Below, one piece after another: positions 50,126 to 59,369 of a stretch of DNA of 64,000 nucleotides. The stretch spans positions 224,123-288,122 of the forward strand of contig NZ_FNHE01000007.1 of NCBI RefSeq assembly GCF_900103785.1, in the 5' to 3' direction. Below the pieces are notes generated by a model. That model worked only from the letters and a program-made list of their open reading frames with translations. It had not been told where the DNA came from and searched no databases. Source of the stretch: Geodermatophilus siccatus (GTDB taxonomy: Bacteria > Actinomycetota > Actinomycetes > Mycobacteriales > Geodermatophilaceae). The number at the start of each line of letters is the position of its first letter. The stretch's first letter is position 1. The position numbers were made by a program, and so were the translations under genes.

Positions 50126-51184
50126 GTGCCGTTCTCCGCTGACGTTCTCCGAGTGTTCATTGCGTCGCCTGGCGATGTTCAACGTGATCGCAAGACGGTA
50201 GCCCAAGTAATCCTCGAGTGGAACGACCACAACGCGGCGCATGAGCAGATCGTGCTCTTGCCAGTCGGCTGGGAATCAGCCGTCGCACAGCAGGGCGGCG
50301 ATGGGCAGCAACAGATTAATCACCAACAGGTTGAAAGTGCCGATATTGTCATCGGACTCCTTCACTCGAAACTTGGCACAGCGACACCCCGGGCATCGTC
50401 CGGGACAGCCGAGGAGATTGCGCTAGCCACCGACATGGGGAAGGATGTCCACGTTCTCGTCTGCACCAAGCCGCTGCCCAACAATCTGAATCCCGCAGAG
50501 TATGTACGGCTGAAGGATTACATCTCCCAACTGCGCGCAGACGGACTGACCAAGGACTACAACTCTGCTCCGAGCCTCCGTCGCGAGGTCGGGGCAGCCA
50601 TTGCGCTTGACGTAGCCAAGTTAAAGCGACTTCGAGCACGTCGAGGAGCTCTATCCTTTGCGTCGGCCGCGCCGACTGGAGTCCCTCGCGTACGGTACTG
50701 CCTCAGCCTGAGCGACTTCTCGGAAATCATGGACGAGTGGAACGACCTGGACGCGGACCAACTTGACGAGTCGATCCAGGGGTTCAATCAGCTGGCAGAC
50801 GCTTTGGCGAAGCTCACGCCGGAGGCCAGGGAACTCGTCGTCACCGTGCTCGACCACGCAAAGGATCTGTCGGGCTGGACGTCTGCGACGGATTATGAGA
50901 TCAGCGCGCTCGAAGTCGAACGTCGACTGAGAATCGACGCTTCTACGATCATCGACCTCTGCGGCGAACTCGAGCGGTATCGGATCGGTTACCTGAGTAA
51001 CGAACCGGACGAACCGGCGACCGTAAACATCCGGGGCAACCCAGCAAACATTGGCTGGGACGCCTGGAGCGACCTCCGCACTTACGTCAACAAGCTGCGA
51101 GGGGTAATCACCCTGAATCAGGTCGTCGCAGATCTGCGTTTCGATCTCCTCGACGATGCCCGGGCATCCAAGGTTTTGGAGTAA
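50126..51184 (+). CDS. DUF4062 protein (TIR-like fold)
   Basis: This 352-residue protein opens LRVFIASPGDVQRDR, the DUF4062 signature. The N-terminal 130 residues form a TIR/SLOG-like nucleotide-processing fold, with SADIVIGLLHSKLGT and a conserved GTAEEIALATDMGK. The rest is helical and charged and ends DLLDDARASKVLE. DUF4062 is common in defence islands. A sensing or effector role fits its place beside the HNH-methyltransferase pair. The GTG at 50126 has no clear ribosome site. Function is inferred from context. Confidence 0.8.
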   Translation: MPFSADVLRVFIASPGDVQRDRKTVAQVILEWNDHNAAHEQIVLLPVGWESAVAQQGGDGQQQINHQQVESADIVIGLLHSKLGTATPRASSGTAEEIALATDMGKDVHVLVCTKPLPNNLNPAEYVRLKDYISQLRADGLTKDYNSAPSLRREVGAAIALDVAKLKRLRARRGALSFASAAPTGVPRVRYCLSLSDFSEIMDEWNDLDADQLDESIQGFNQLADALAKLTPEARELVVTVLDHAKDLSGWTSATDYEISALEVERRLRIDASTIIDLCGELERYRIGYLSNEPDEPATVNIRGNPANIGWDAWSDLRTYVNKLRGVITLNQVVADLRFDLLDDARASKVLE

Positions 51185-51264
51185 CCAGGGCCAGGGGACT
51201 TCCACGGCTACGGGTCCACCGACGGCAGCGCCGACTGGCCGCACCGCGGTTGGCGCATTCCGAG

Positions 51265-52140
51265 CTATCGGTCGTCCCCGCACCGCTGCGCGGCCTTGCG
51301 CCGCTTTCGCTCTCGCTCATAGCGGTTGACGGCCTCCTTGGGGCCCTCCGGCGGCCACGGCTTGGCCTCGATCAGCTCGTACTCCACGACGGTGGCTCGG
51401 CCCTCGCGGCGCTTGTACACGCGGATCGCCCAGCCCAGCACCACGCGCAGGTCGCGAAGGCGGCGGGCGGGGTCGCCCTTGTGGCTCTCGAGGCCCACGA
51501 TCGGCAGCAGCTCGGCCGGCACCCGGTTGCCAATCTCCCGCATCGCGATGAGCAGCTCGCCGATCCGCTCCCACGGCGTCTCGAGCTTGATCGCCCGGGT
51601 GATCGCATCGGCGTAGGGGTTCAGCGACTCGAAGAAGGCCTGCTTGCCGTGGTTGTGCGCCACGCACAGCGGCTCGAGGTTCTCCACCGTGGTCTCCCCG
51701 CCCCAGGACCGCGGGATGATGTGGTCGATCTGCAGCCTCACGCCGTCGGCGGGACCGCGCCCGCACATCGCGCAGAACCGCCCCTTGACCGTGAAGACCT
51801 CCGCCTGCAGGCGCGGGGAAATCTTGGCGCCCGCGTCTGCAGCGGCGTCCGTCTTGCGCCCCTCGAGCTGGTAGACCCAGTCCGAGCCGACCTTCCGCGT
51901 CGAGACGATGAAGTAGTCCCGCACATCGCGCAGCCGCCGCTGGGTGTGCACGTTGGCCTTACCCAGGACGCTCTCCGCCTCGGCGACCCACTCCCCCATC
52001 GTCGGGAGAGGCCCGCTGCGGCGCTCGTAGAGGAACCGGTACGCCTCGCGGGTCTCCCGGTTGGAGAACATCTGCCGGATCTCGTCGCTGTCCGGCTCCG
52101 GCAGGCCGTCCGGGGGGCCACCGGGCTTGCTGGTCGACAC
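51265..52140 (-). CDS. HNH endonuclease
   Basis: This 291-residue protein has an HNH core in the middle (FCAMCGRGPADG, then LQIDHIIPRSWGGETTVENL and CVAHNHGKQAFF) with CxxC zinc ligands and the catalytic His in DHIIPR. The N-terminal 100 residues are helical and may bind DNA; the C-terminal part is basic (RYERERKRRKAAQRC). The GTG at 52140 has a GGAGGT site. It converges on the DUF4062 gene. Whether it belongs to the restriction pair at 47594 or acts alone cannot be told. Confidence 0.83.
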   Translation of the reverse strand: MSTSKPGGPPDGLPEPDSDEIRQMFSNRETREAYRFLYERRSGPLPTMGEWVAEAESVLGKANVHTQRRLRDVRDYFIVSTRKVGSDWVYQLEGRKTDAAADAGAKISPRLQAEVFTVKGRFCAMCGRGPADGVRLQIDHIIPRSWGGETTVENLEPLCVAHNHGKQAFFESLNPYADAITRAIKLETPWERIGELLIAMREIGNRVPAELLPIVGLESHKGDPARRLRDLRVVLGWAIRVYKRREGRATVVEYELIEAKPWPPEGPKEAVNRYERERKRRKAAQRCGDDR

Positions 52141-52759
52141 GGGCTACCTCCGTCGCAGTGGGCAGTCGGCCGGGCTCGCGCCGACGTCCATCACCATAGG
52201 CGGCATGACCGACAGGATTCGTTCCGGTCGTCCCGGAGTAATCCGATACATAGCCTCGACCAGCGATGACGCTCGCTGGACGTCCCCAACCACCTAGGGC
52301 TCGCGGACGGTCGTAGACAAGGCTTGGCGGCAACGTGCACCCTGGTGCACAAGAAGAGAGATGCCACACTCGGCGCCGCGTCGCCTTGGGTCGTCGCGGC
52401 TAAGAGCGGACGAGCCGAACGCCAGGCTTCGACGCCCGCATCGGGACCGCAGCATCCCCGAGCCGCCGACCCGGCTGCGGACGTTCGATCCGGCGGACCG
52501 ACTTCCAATGGCCGAAATACATTGCTGCACCCGTACAGCCACCCCGGCCGGAGGACTACAACCGATGGGCCCGGTCAAGTTCCCGCTCGACAACTCCGCT
52601 TGAACGAGGCCTGAAGTTTGTTCAGCCGCGTCGGCAGGAACTGCCACGAACAGCACGGCTGGCCCGGCGGGCCTCGACTACGTCATACTCATCAGCGGAG
52701 GTGTGGAATGCAACTCCGCTTCATTCGCCCAAACCCAGTACAGCGACTGCGCGGGCATA
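52141..52759. other. Stretch without a supported gene
   Basis: This stretch of about 620 bases lies between the HNH gene and the pentapeptide-repeat gene. Frames of 80-105 codons occur on both strands but read as proline- and arginine-rich noise. No repeat or RNA gene is apparent. Confidence 0.35.
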
Positions 52760-54385
52760 TCAAGTTGCAGCCGATGGAGCCTCGACCGGCCCGGCCGCCT
52801 CCCCGCCGTCACCCCAGACCAGCGTGCCCTGCGTCGGGTCACTCTCATCCTTGCGAAGCATCCAGCCGTCAGGCCACTCGCGACGCGCTTGTCTATTAAG
52901 GTCAGGATCGTCGACGTGGAGAACTTTCGCCCCGCGAAAGGATATAGGGGCAGAGAAGGACGCCTGCGCGAAGAGGGCAATACTGGAGAAGCGGGCCCTG
53001 CCAAATCCCGCGTTGCCGCCGAATGCCGCATTGACGAAGCGGACTGCGCCAAGAAACTGGCAATCAACGAAACCAGCGCTCCTGCAGAACACGGAACCAC
53101 TGAACCGAGTATCGCCATGGAATTCCGCGCCGGTAAACCATGCGTCCGAGGTAAAGTTTGCCACGTTGAAAAACGCATCGCCGTTAAAGACTGCATCGAT
53201 AAAGGCGGCGACCCCTTCGAATTTGGCCCCAGTGAACCACGCACCGAAAGGGAAGCTGACTCTCTTGAAATGTCCAGCTCCAGAGAAGACGGCATCATTG
53301 AAGGCAGCCCCGCCCTCGAGTATCACGTACTCGAACTCGGCATCCCCTTCGAAATGGGCTCGGTGGAACGCCGCAGCGCGCACGAACCGTGCATTGTGGA
53401 AGAAAACTCTCTCGCGAAAGGTCGCTCCGACGAAGCTTGCGCCGACGGTGAAATGTGCGCTCCAGAAGCCAGCCGTTCCCGTGAAGACTGCCTCGCTGAA
53501 GTCTGCCTCACTTTCGAAATTGGCATGGCTGAAGTCTGCCCCACCCAGGAAGGTCACTCCCCTGAAAGAGGCACTAGAGACTGACCCGCCCGTCAGGTCA
53601 ACATCATATAGGGTTGCGCCGGTGAGGTCCACGCTCATGCCGGGCCAGAACGACCCCTCAGAGAAGCCATGTGGGCGGCGGATATGGTCGAAAAGAAGGC
53701 GTTGTGCAGTCTGACGAACCTGGAGTTCCTGGGCGGCGTCGCGCCCCTTGTTCTCTCCAGAGCCCACGGGACTGGCGTTGGATTCGCCTGCAGAAGAATG
53801 CCGATTCGAGGGCGTGTAGGGCAATCGCAGATAGGCGCACAGCACATCAACGACGGTCTGCCGTCGCGGAGGGTTGTCCTGGGCAAGGCGTTCGAGGGAG
53901 TGCAGCGCCCCCAGCCGGACCGGGGCCTCGTCGTGGCCGAGCTGTTCAACGGCCTTGGTATACGTCTCTGTGACCAGAGCAGACACGTTCAGCTCGTAGG
54001 TGCGCTCCTGCTCTTTCCACCGCTGTCTCAAGTCCTCCTGATTCTGGTCGAAGGCCCTTTGCCGCTCTCGTCGCTGGTTCTCCTGATCGCGCTGGTTCAG
54101 CAGGTAGGTGCGGTAGGTGACGATCAAACCGCCAGCCACGGCGAGCCCACCGACGGCCTGCACGAGGGCCGTGCGGACATCGCTCTTGGCCTTGAGCTCC
54201 TGCTCCGCGGTGAGCCCATAGTCGGGTTCTCGAGTGAAGAGCCACGGGCCCCACCAGAGCACAAAGAGCACGAACAGGACGAGCGCGACCGCGGCGAGGG
54301 CCGCCAGAGGCCAGAGCCAAGGTCTGGGTACGCGCTCCCACCACTGAGGCCGGCGGGGTTGGACTGGGCCTGCATCATCGGCCAT
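52760..54385 (-). CDS. Membrane pentapeptide-repeat protein
   Basis: This is a 541-residue protein. Two hydrophobic segments (about 25-48 and 75-92) are followed by a coiled coil (QRDQENQRRERQRAFDQNQE). A helical motif EAPVRLGALHSLERLAQDNP comes next, then about 230 residues of pentapeptide repeats with F at the centre (GADFSHANFESEADFSEAVF). The repeats form a right-handed beta-helix. A second gene at 60842 has the same layout, with VRLGGIYALERLMHDNP. The ATG at 54385 has a GGGGGAG site. Such proteins may scaffold or insert at the membrane in defence systems. Confidence 0.85.
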   Translation of the reverse strand: MADDAGPVQPRRPQWWERVPRPWLWPLAALAAVALVLFVLFVLWWGPWLFTREPDYGLTAEQELKAKSDVRTALVQAVGGLAVAGGLIVTYRTYLLNQRDQENQRRERQRAFDQNQEDLRQRWKEQERTYELNVSALVTETYTKAVEQLGHDEAPVRLGALHSLERLAQDNPPRRQTVVDVLCAYLRLPYTPSNRHSSAGESNASPVGSGENKGRDAAQELQVRQTAQRLLFDHIRRPHGFSEGSFWPGMSVDLTGATLYDVDLTGGSVSSASFRGVTFLGGADFSHANFESEADFSEAVFTGTAGFWSAHFTVGASFVGATFRERVFFHNARFVRAAAFHRAHFEGDAEFEYVILEGGAAFNDAVFSGAGHFKRVSFPFGAWFTGAKFEGVAAFIDAVFNGDAFFNVANFTSDAWFTGAEFHGDTRFSGSVFCRSAGFVDCQFLGAVRFVNAAFGGNAGFGRARFSSIALFAQASFSAPISFRGAKVLHVDDPDLNRQARREWPDGWMLRKDESDPTQGTLVWGDGGEAAGPVEAPSAAT

Positions 54386-54746
54386 AGCTCCCCCTGGAAT
54401 GAGGCGGCCGCGAAGCAGTATTGCGGCAGATGGGCGTCGCGGTCGACCCATGCGGCAATGCTCTCGACGGGAGGCACCCACCAGGTTCGCCTGCGCGCGG
54501 CGACGGTCTCTGCAGGGCCGGGCGATGACCAGGGTTGACCAGTCGGGCGCCTCGATGGCCGCAGCCGTGAGCCCCGCAATTGACCGCGCAGCGCCAGGGT
54601 GGCTCTCCCCTCGTCGGCTTACGGGCACGCCGAGGGCGCGGTGAAGGTCACCAGGTCAGGATCGCCAACACACCGCTTTGGCAATTGATGCCAACTCGTC
54701 ACGCCGTCTGGCGCAGCCGGGCCAAACGCCACCTCGCGCCTACGTG

Positions 54747-54977
54747 ATGAAGGAGCATGCCGGCATCCGGCTGCTCGAGGGACACCAGTACGACCTACCT
54801 GACGCAATCCTTGTCGAGCATGACGGTCAGTGGTGGCCCGGCTTCCTGTGTCGGCGACTATTGTGCAACGACGGCCGCGGGTCGATGGCTAAGGTCGAGT
54901 CCTCGGTGCAGCACAAGTGGGGCGGCGGCAAGCGCCTGCAGACCGTGCCGCCGGAGCGAATTTGCCTTGCCCACTGA
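54747..54977 (+). CDS. Small hypothetical protein
   Basis: This 76-residue protein contains the stretch LPDAILVEHDGQWWPGFLCR and ends KRLQTVPPERICLA, a compact beta-rich shape with two Cys. I recognise no family. The ATG at 54747 is the likely start; no strong ribosome site is seen. It lies between divergent membrane genes. Protein-like composition is the main support. Confidence 0.5.
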   Translation: MKEHAGIRLLEGHQYDLPDAILVEHDGQWWPGFLCRRLLCNDGRGSMAKVESSVQHKWGGGKRLQTVPPERICLAH

Positions 54978-55014
54978 TTCGGCTGGCCGCGCGTCCGTTC
55001 CAATGCTCGCAGTG

Positions 55015-55905
55015 CTAGGCTGTACTCACAACCTGGACCGAGCTGGTGGGCGTCCTGCAGACGGTATGAGTGTCGGGGTCATAGAGGATAGTCGTCCCAT
55101 CGGCTGCGCCAAGATAAAGGATGTCGCGCGTCGGCATGGCATTGCACCGGCCGCGTTCACCTAACCATGCGATATTGACACGTTCTACCTGTACGTCTAA
55201 GAGCCACCGAATCACCAACGAGTCCACAAGGCCGGTCGTCTTCCCCTCACGTATCTCCTCGCCGATCTGACGACCCAATTGATAGGGACCGATGATCACC
55301 GCAAAGGGAAGCGCCGCGATAAGGATCACTAGGATCAGGGGTAGTGTCTCAGAGAGCCAATTTCGGGCCCGCCGAGCGACCGGTCCCAGCACCCGGGGCG
55401 CCACGGCAATTGCTCCACCGATCAGCGAGAGGTAAAGCAGCAGCAAGACGATAAATGCCGCCACGTGCACAAGGGTGTCAAGGAGTCCGTTCCTGATCCT
55501 TGGGAGGACGTCGACGATTGGCTCCGTTACGTCCGTAGCGATGTACACACCTCCCCTGAGAAGGAGCAACACTGCAATCCCTGACCCCAGCCGGTAGAGC
55601 AGTTGCAGGGATATCGGAGCCGAGGGGAACAGCGGGTCGACCTCCGTTGTGCCATATATCAGGCCAATAGCCAGAAGAACAAGGAGGGACGCAGCCAGTA
55701 GCATAACGATACCGAGTGCTGCGGAGGTCAGGATGGATGAATACGTGAGGCCGACATCTTTGGCCTCAAGGCCGAGCTCTCCATAAATGCCTCGGTAGGC
55801 GAACCAGCTGACCGAGTACACCAGAACGCCTAGCATGGTGAGGCCTGACAGGACCTCTCCATGAGGAGCCCCAAGAATCTCACGAATCTTGTCCCGGGTC
55901 CCCAT
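55015..55905 (-). CDS. Multi-pass membrane protein, unknown
   Basis: This 296-residue protein has about five hydrophobic helices (GLTMLGVLVYSVSWFAYRGI, a LGIVMLLAASLLVLLAIGLIY stretch, a GSGIAVLLLLRGGVYIA segment, LVHVAAFIVLLLLYLSLIGG and LPLILVILIAALPFAVIIGP). A soluble C-terminal 90 residues contain LGERGRCNAMPTRDILYLG, predicted outside. The ATG at 55905 has a GGGAGGA site. No known family. GC is low, indicating recent transfer. It may be a receptor or pore component. Confidence 0.7.
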   Translation of the reverse strand: MGTRDKIREILGAPHGEVLSGLTMLGVLVYSVSWFAYRGIYGELGLEAKDVGLTYSSILTSAALGIVMLLAASLLVLLAIGLIYGTTEVDPLFPSAPISLQLLYRLGSGIAVLLLLRGGVYIATDVTEPIVDVLPRIRNGLLDTLVHVAAFIVLLLLYLSLIGGAIAVAPRVLGPVARRARNWLSETLPLILVILIAALPFAVIIGPYQLGRQIGEEIREGKTTGLVDSLVIRWLLDVQVERVNIAWLGERGRCNAMPTRDILYLGAADGTTILYDPDTHTVCRTPTSSVQVVSTA

Positions 55906-56290
55906 TGCTTTCCTCCCGCCTCCGATGAGCAGCTTGCGGCCGACCTGCGGGCCGCCGTTCGGTAAGGTGCCGCTGTGAATGAGCGATCATCATGGGCTTG
56001 ACCCAGGTGAGCTGGGTGGGGGTCATGCCGACGTTGATGGTCGGCGAACTGGGGCTCTCCCGCAGTGTTGTGCATAGCTAGGAGCAGGGAGGGGGCTCGT
56101 TGCGGCGCGCCGTACCTGAACTTGGTGGTCCGGAGTTTTCTCAGGGGCAGCTTCACCCTCGCCCGGCTGGTGCTTGGGTCGGCGTCCCGCGCCATCTGGG
56201 TAGTGATGACTCGTGAACCGCGGTGCCGTGCGGGGCGCGAGGCGGCCGTCGGCGTGCAACACACACCGAGGCCGCCTCGCGCGACTTGAG
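55906..56290. other. Stretch without a supported gene
   Basis: This stretch of about 385 bases lies between the membrane gene and the decayed minus-strand gene. No convincing reading frame, RNA gene or element end is visible. Confidence 0.3.
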
Positions 56291-56721
56291 TTAAGCGACC
56301 AGGTTCGCCCACCCGTCGGCTGCTGGCCACTGAGGCCGACCCATGACCCCGCGTAGCGCCAGGAGGTCGGCGCAGCGGCCTTCGATGCCGTCCAGGGCTG
56401 CGCGGGGGGGTGTAGTCGTCCAGGTGCAGGTAGCGGACCGTCGAAAAGGCCGCGCGCTTGCCGGGGTCGCCGGCGTGGTCAGCGAGCCGGCCAAAGAGCA
56501 GCTCTCCCTGGCGGCTGGCCTGACCAAGCCAACGGATGCCCTTCGCGGTATCCCGTCACCGGGTAGACGGCTGTGACGTCGCCCGACCCGTCGAGCACGG
56601 GGCAGTCAGCGAACGGAATGCCCTCCAGGCCGGGCGCGACGAGCCACCTGCCGGCAGGGAGCGGCAGACGAGCGAGGGCCGTCCGGCGCAGAACGGGCTC
56701 AGGTGGCAGCTGGACCGGCAT
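56291..56721 (-). pseudogene. Frameshifted gene of unknown function
   Basis: Three minus-strand frames join into one protein-like sequence of about 143 residues. It runs from the ATG at 56721 (GRWLVAPGLEGIPFADCPVL, AVYPVTGYREG), shifts near 56545 to a frame with GELLFGRLADHAGDPGKRAA and STVRYLHLDDYTPP, and shifts again at a run of seven C near 56405 to end ALDGIEGRCADLLALRG. Two frameshifts mean it is dead. The original function is unknown. Confidence 0.5.
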
Positions 56722-56953
56722 GAGTCGACCTCGGCGGTGAGGAAGGCTGCGGACTGCGAGTTCGAGAACTCATGCGCGGCGACCTCACCGTACTTCGGCC
56801 GAGTGATGAGGCTGGCCAAGGTGATGAGATCCCCAGGGCGGCCGCGGCACGCTCGATGGACTCCGTCATGGACTGCTTCCATCAGGAAGTGCGGACGCTC
56901 CAGCGCTCGCTGCAGCCGCCACAAGTTCGCGACCGGCATCGAACAGGTCCGCG

Positions 56954-57208
56954 ATGGCCTTCATGGCCGCCTCAGTAGCCCTGCTGCTGGAACTGGTCCT
57001 GGGCGACGACCAGGAGCTGTTGAGGCGACGGGGTCCGGCGGGGTGGCTCGGGCCGTTCGCCCGGCCGGTCACCGACGCCGAGAGGACCCTGCTGGTCGCC
57101 GTCGGGACCGACCCGGCCGTCATCGAGCCGTGGACCCACGTCACGCCTGTGCCGCCGGGCGTGATCCGGCGGCACTGGATGAGAGGAAGGGGAGCGCAGC
57201 ATGACTGA
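56954..57208 (+). CDS. Small phage-like protein next to a scaffold-like gene
   Basis: This 84-residue protein is a helical N-terminus (SVALLLELVLGDDQELLRRR) and an acidic second half with PVPPGVIRRHWMRG. Its stop overlaps the start of the scaffold-like gene at 57201 by eight bases, as in phage gene clusters. It could be a piece of an upstream morphogenesis gene; the start at 56954 is uncertain. No family is assigned. Confidence 0.45.
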   Translation: MAFMAASVALLLELVLGDDQELLRRRGPAGWLGPFARPVTDAERTLLVAVGTDPAVIEPWTHVTPVPPGVIRRHWMRGRGAQHD

Positions 57209-57675
57209 GAACGCCATGACGGGGACCGCTGACTACGACGACACGCCAGGCCCGGCAGGCGGCCGCTGAGCGCACGGACGACGCCGAGGCCGACCACGAG
57301 GACCGAGACGACGAGCGCCCCGGCCGCCGGGAGGCCCGGTATCGGCGCGAGCGCAACGAGGCCCGCGCCCAGGTCGCCGAGTTGACCGAGCGCGTCGCCC
57401 ACCTGCAGGAGGCCGAAGTCACCCGGCTGGCCGCCGAGTACCTGCACGACCCCGGCGACCTGGTCCTGTTCGGCAGGCTGTCCGACGTCCTGAACGACGA
57501 CGGCATGGTCGACCCGACCAAGGTCAAGACAGTCGCCGCCGAGCTGATCGCCGCCCGGCCAGGGCTGGCCAAGGGGGCGGCCGTGCCCTCGCGAAGCTTC
57601 GGTCAGGGCCGCCAAATGTCAGTCGACCAGGGCAGCGGCATCACCTGGGGAGCCGTCCTGCGCGGGCATGACTAG
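57201..57675 (+). pseudogene. Phage scaffold-like protein gene with a frameshift
   Basis: The ATG at 57201 (with a GGAAGGGGAG site) opens a frame that stops after 22 codons. A second frame continues the acidic helical protein: AAAERTDDAEADHEDRDDER, a coiled coil (RYRRERNEARAQVAELTERV) and a C-terminus with LAAEYLHDPGDLVLFGRLSD and ending SGITWGAVLRGHD. This is the look of a capsid scaffolding protein, where a W-x-x-VLR ending recurs. A one-base shift near 57243 breaks it. A capsid-type fragment lies at 58763. Confidence 0.6.
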
Positions 57676-57791
57676 GGGCTGTGGCGGCCTGTGAGCGGCC
57701 CCCTGCCGGGGCAGTCGTTGTTGGTCGTGCCGGCGCCAGTCCAGGGCTACGCTTCCGAGCACGCGCGTCAGGACCCCGGGAGGGGCCGCAG

Positions 57792-58586
57792 ATGAGGGTT
57801 TTCATCAGTTGGTCCGGGGACCGCAGCCGCCGGGCTGCGGGAAAGCTTTATGAGTGGCTGAAGCGGGTGCTGCCAGGGCAGATCGATCCATGGATGTCTA
57901 CCGAGGACCTAGAACCAGGCGGACGCTGGGAAGAAGAACTAGATGAGCGCCTTGAGGAAACAAATGCTGGAATCTGCGTTCTGACCCCGGAGAATCTTGC
58001 GTCGACGTGGTTGCACTACGAGGCCGGGGCCATCGGCAAGGCCGTGGGCCACTCTCGCGTGATGACCGTTCTTATCGGCCTCAGCCCTGCGGATGTCCCT
58101 CGTCCGCTCGGTAAGTTCCAACACACCATGCCGACCCGCGATGGCGTCTCTCGCATGGTGATTAGCTTGAATAAGCTGATGGGTGAACCGATCGAATCAA
58201 GTGTCGTCAATTACCTCTTCGAGATTCAGTGGCCCTGGCTTGAGGACTCGCTGGTGGAAATCACGGAGAGTGCACCTGCCGCGGCCCTGCCGCGACGAAG
58301 TGAGTATGAGATGCTCGAAGAGATTCTGACGCTAATACGTGACCTTCCTCGGTCCCCATTGGCTCTCGTGGTGTCGAGAGCGATAACCGAGGGGGCACCA
58401 CTCGCCCCAGTAGTGGGTGGGCAGGGCACAGGGAAAACCAACCTGGCCTTCTTAATGCCATGTGAGCAAGCGTCGAACTGGTGGCCCGATCTCCTTCACG
58501 ATCGCTTTCGGCACCTAGCAAATCCTCCTTCAGGGCGGTCGACTAATGAGGAGGGCGCGGAACCGCAGAAGTCAGACGGAGAATGA
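57792..58586 (+). CDS. TIR-domain protein with a terminal P-loop-like segment
   Basis: This is a 264-residue protein. Residues 1-155 form a TIR domain opening MRVFISWSGDRSRR, with the catalytic-type Glu77 in STWLHYEAGAIGK. TIR domains in bacteria often cleave NAD as anti-phage effectors. A short helical stretch (EYEMLEEILTLIRDL, about 171-185) follows, then a Walker A-like GGQGTGKT at 209-216 with only 48 residues after it, too few for a NTPase. Low GC. The ATG at 57792 is well placed. The gene sits between scaffold-like and capsid-like phage fragments. Confidence 0.85.
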   Translation: MRVFISWSGDRSRRAAGKLYEWLKRVLPGQIDPWMSTEDLEPGGRWEEELDERLEETNAGICVLTPENLASTWLHYEAGAIGKAVGHSRVMTVLIGLSPADVPRPLGKFQHTMPTRDGVSRMVISLNKLMGEPIESSVVNYLFEIQWPWLEDSLVEITESAPAAALPRRSEYEMLEEILTLIRDLPRSPLALVVSRAITEGAPLAPVVGGQGTGKTNLAFLMPCEQASNWWPDLLHDRFRHLANPPSGRSTNEEGAEPQKSDGE

Positions 58587-58762
58587 GAAAGATCTCCATC
58601 GCTTCCTATCGGGTGACATGGGTACAATTCAAGTTGGATTCGAGCGTCTCTGATCTGGGATCTGATGCCGGGCCTGACACAACGCGCCAGCGGTGCACCT
58701 GAGGGTCCGTGGCCCGCGGGAGTCACCCGCTCACCGGGGCTCGACCTCTCGGAGTCGCACGC

Positions 58763-58957
58763 ATGACCCTGACCACCGGCACCGCCGAAGTCCTCCTGAC
58801 CCCCGAGCAGGTCGAGAGCCTGCTCATCAAGCCCGTCCTGGCCGCCAGCGATAAAGGCGACGCTCCTCGAGTAGTAGGACGACCGGGGGCAGGCCCGTCA
58901 TGCAGCCAGCCAACGGCCCCTGCATCACGGCAGGCGCGGACCTTCGACCAGCTTTGA
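58763..58957 (+). pseudogene. Truncated phage capsid-like N-terminus
   Basis: The reading LTTGTAEVLLTPEQVESLLI, then KPVLAAS, is typical of the N-terminal end of HK97-type major capsid proteins of actinophages. After about 31 residues the sequence turns into unrelated arginine- and proline-rich text ending at 58957, so only the first part is genuine. It follows the TIR gene and would have followed the scaffold gene in the ancestral prophage. Confidence 0.5.
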
Positions 58958-59050
58958 TATAGCCGTGCAAGACGCACGGCGACCCAATGAGCAGCCCTGT
59001 GGCGGTTGTTCAGGAGGTTCCAGATTTTGGGTTCAGCCTCGGCCGCGGCG

Positions 59051-59272
59051 TCAACCGTCGTGGCGTGCTCGGTGCCTAGCCGCCCAGAGCTCCTCTGCCA
59101 TCTTTTCGGCCAGGGTCTTGTACCGCGGGTCGGCTTGCCGAGGAGGCAGATCGTTGAAGTCCTCGTCGAACTTGTCCGCCAAGGTCTTGTACGGCGCGCG
59201 CGTGGACGGCTTCGGGGGAAGGCCGAAGAAGTCTTCCCTGAATTTGTCGGCCATAGTCCGGTACTCAGGCAC
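59051..59272 (-). CDS. Small protein with three YKTLADKF-like repeats
   Basis: This 73-residue protein is made of three tandem units. The first is YRTMADKFREDFFGLPP, the second YKTLADKFDEDFNDLPP and the third YKTLAEKMAEELW. Each unit is a Tyr-Lys/Arg-Thr start, a short amphipathic helix and, in the first two, a Leu-Pro-Pro end. The GTG at 59272 has a strong GGGAGGT site, which makes the reading firm despite its size. No family is recognised. The repeated peptide could dock several copies of one partner. Confidence 0.75.
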   Translation of the reverse strand: MPEYRTMADKFREDFFGLPPKPSTRAPYKTLADKFDEDFNDLPPRQADPRYKTLAEKMAEELWAARHRARHDG

Positions 59273-59369
59273 GTCTACCTCCCCCTAGAAGGGACGTTGG
59301 GTCATCGAGTGTCCTCGGTGGGCCGTGCGTCAGAACAGGGGCGAAGTGCCCTGGGCCTGGCGACGACCC

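Noticed and set aside
52703..53584. Plus-strand frames of about 290 and 337 codons opposite the pentapeptide-repeat gene
   Set aside because: Their repetitive text mirrors the pentapeptide codons on the other strand, a known artefact of repeat genes.
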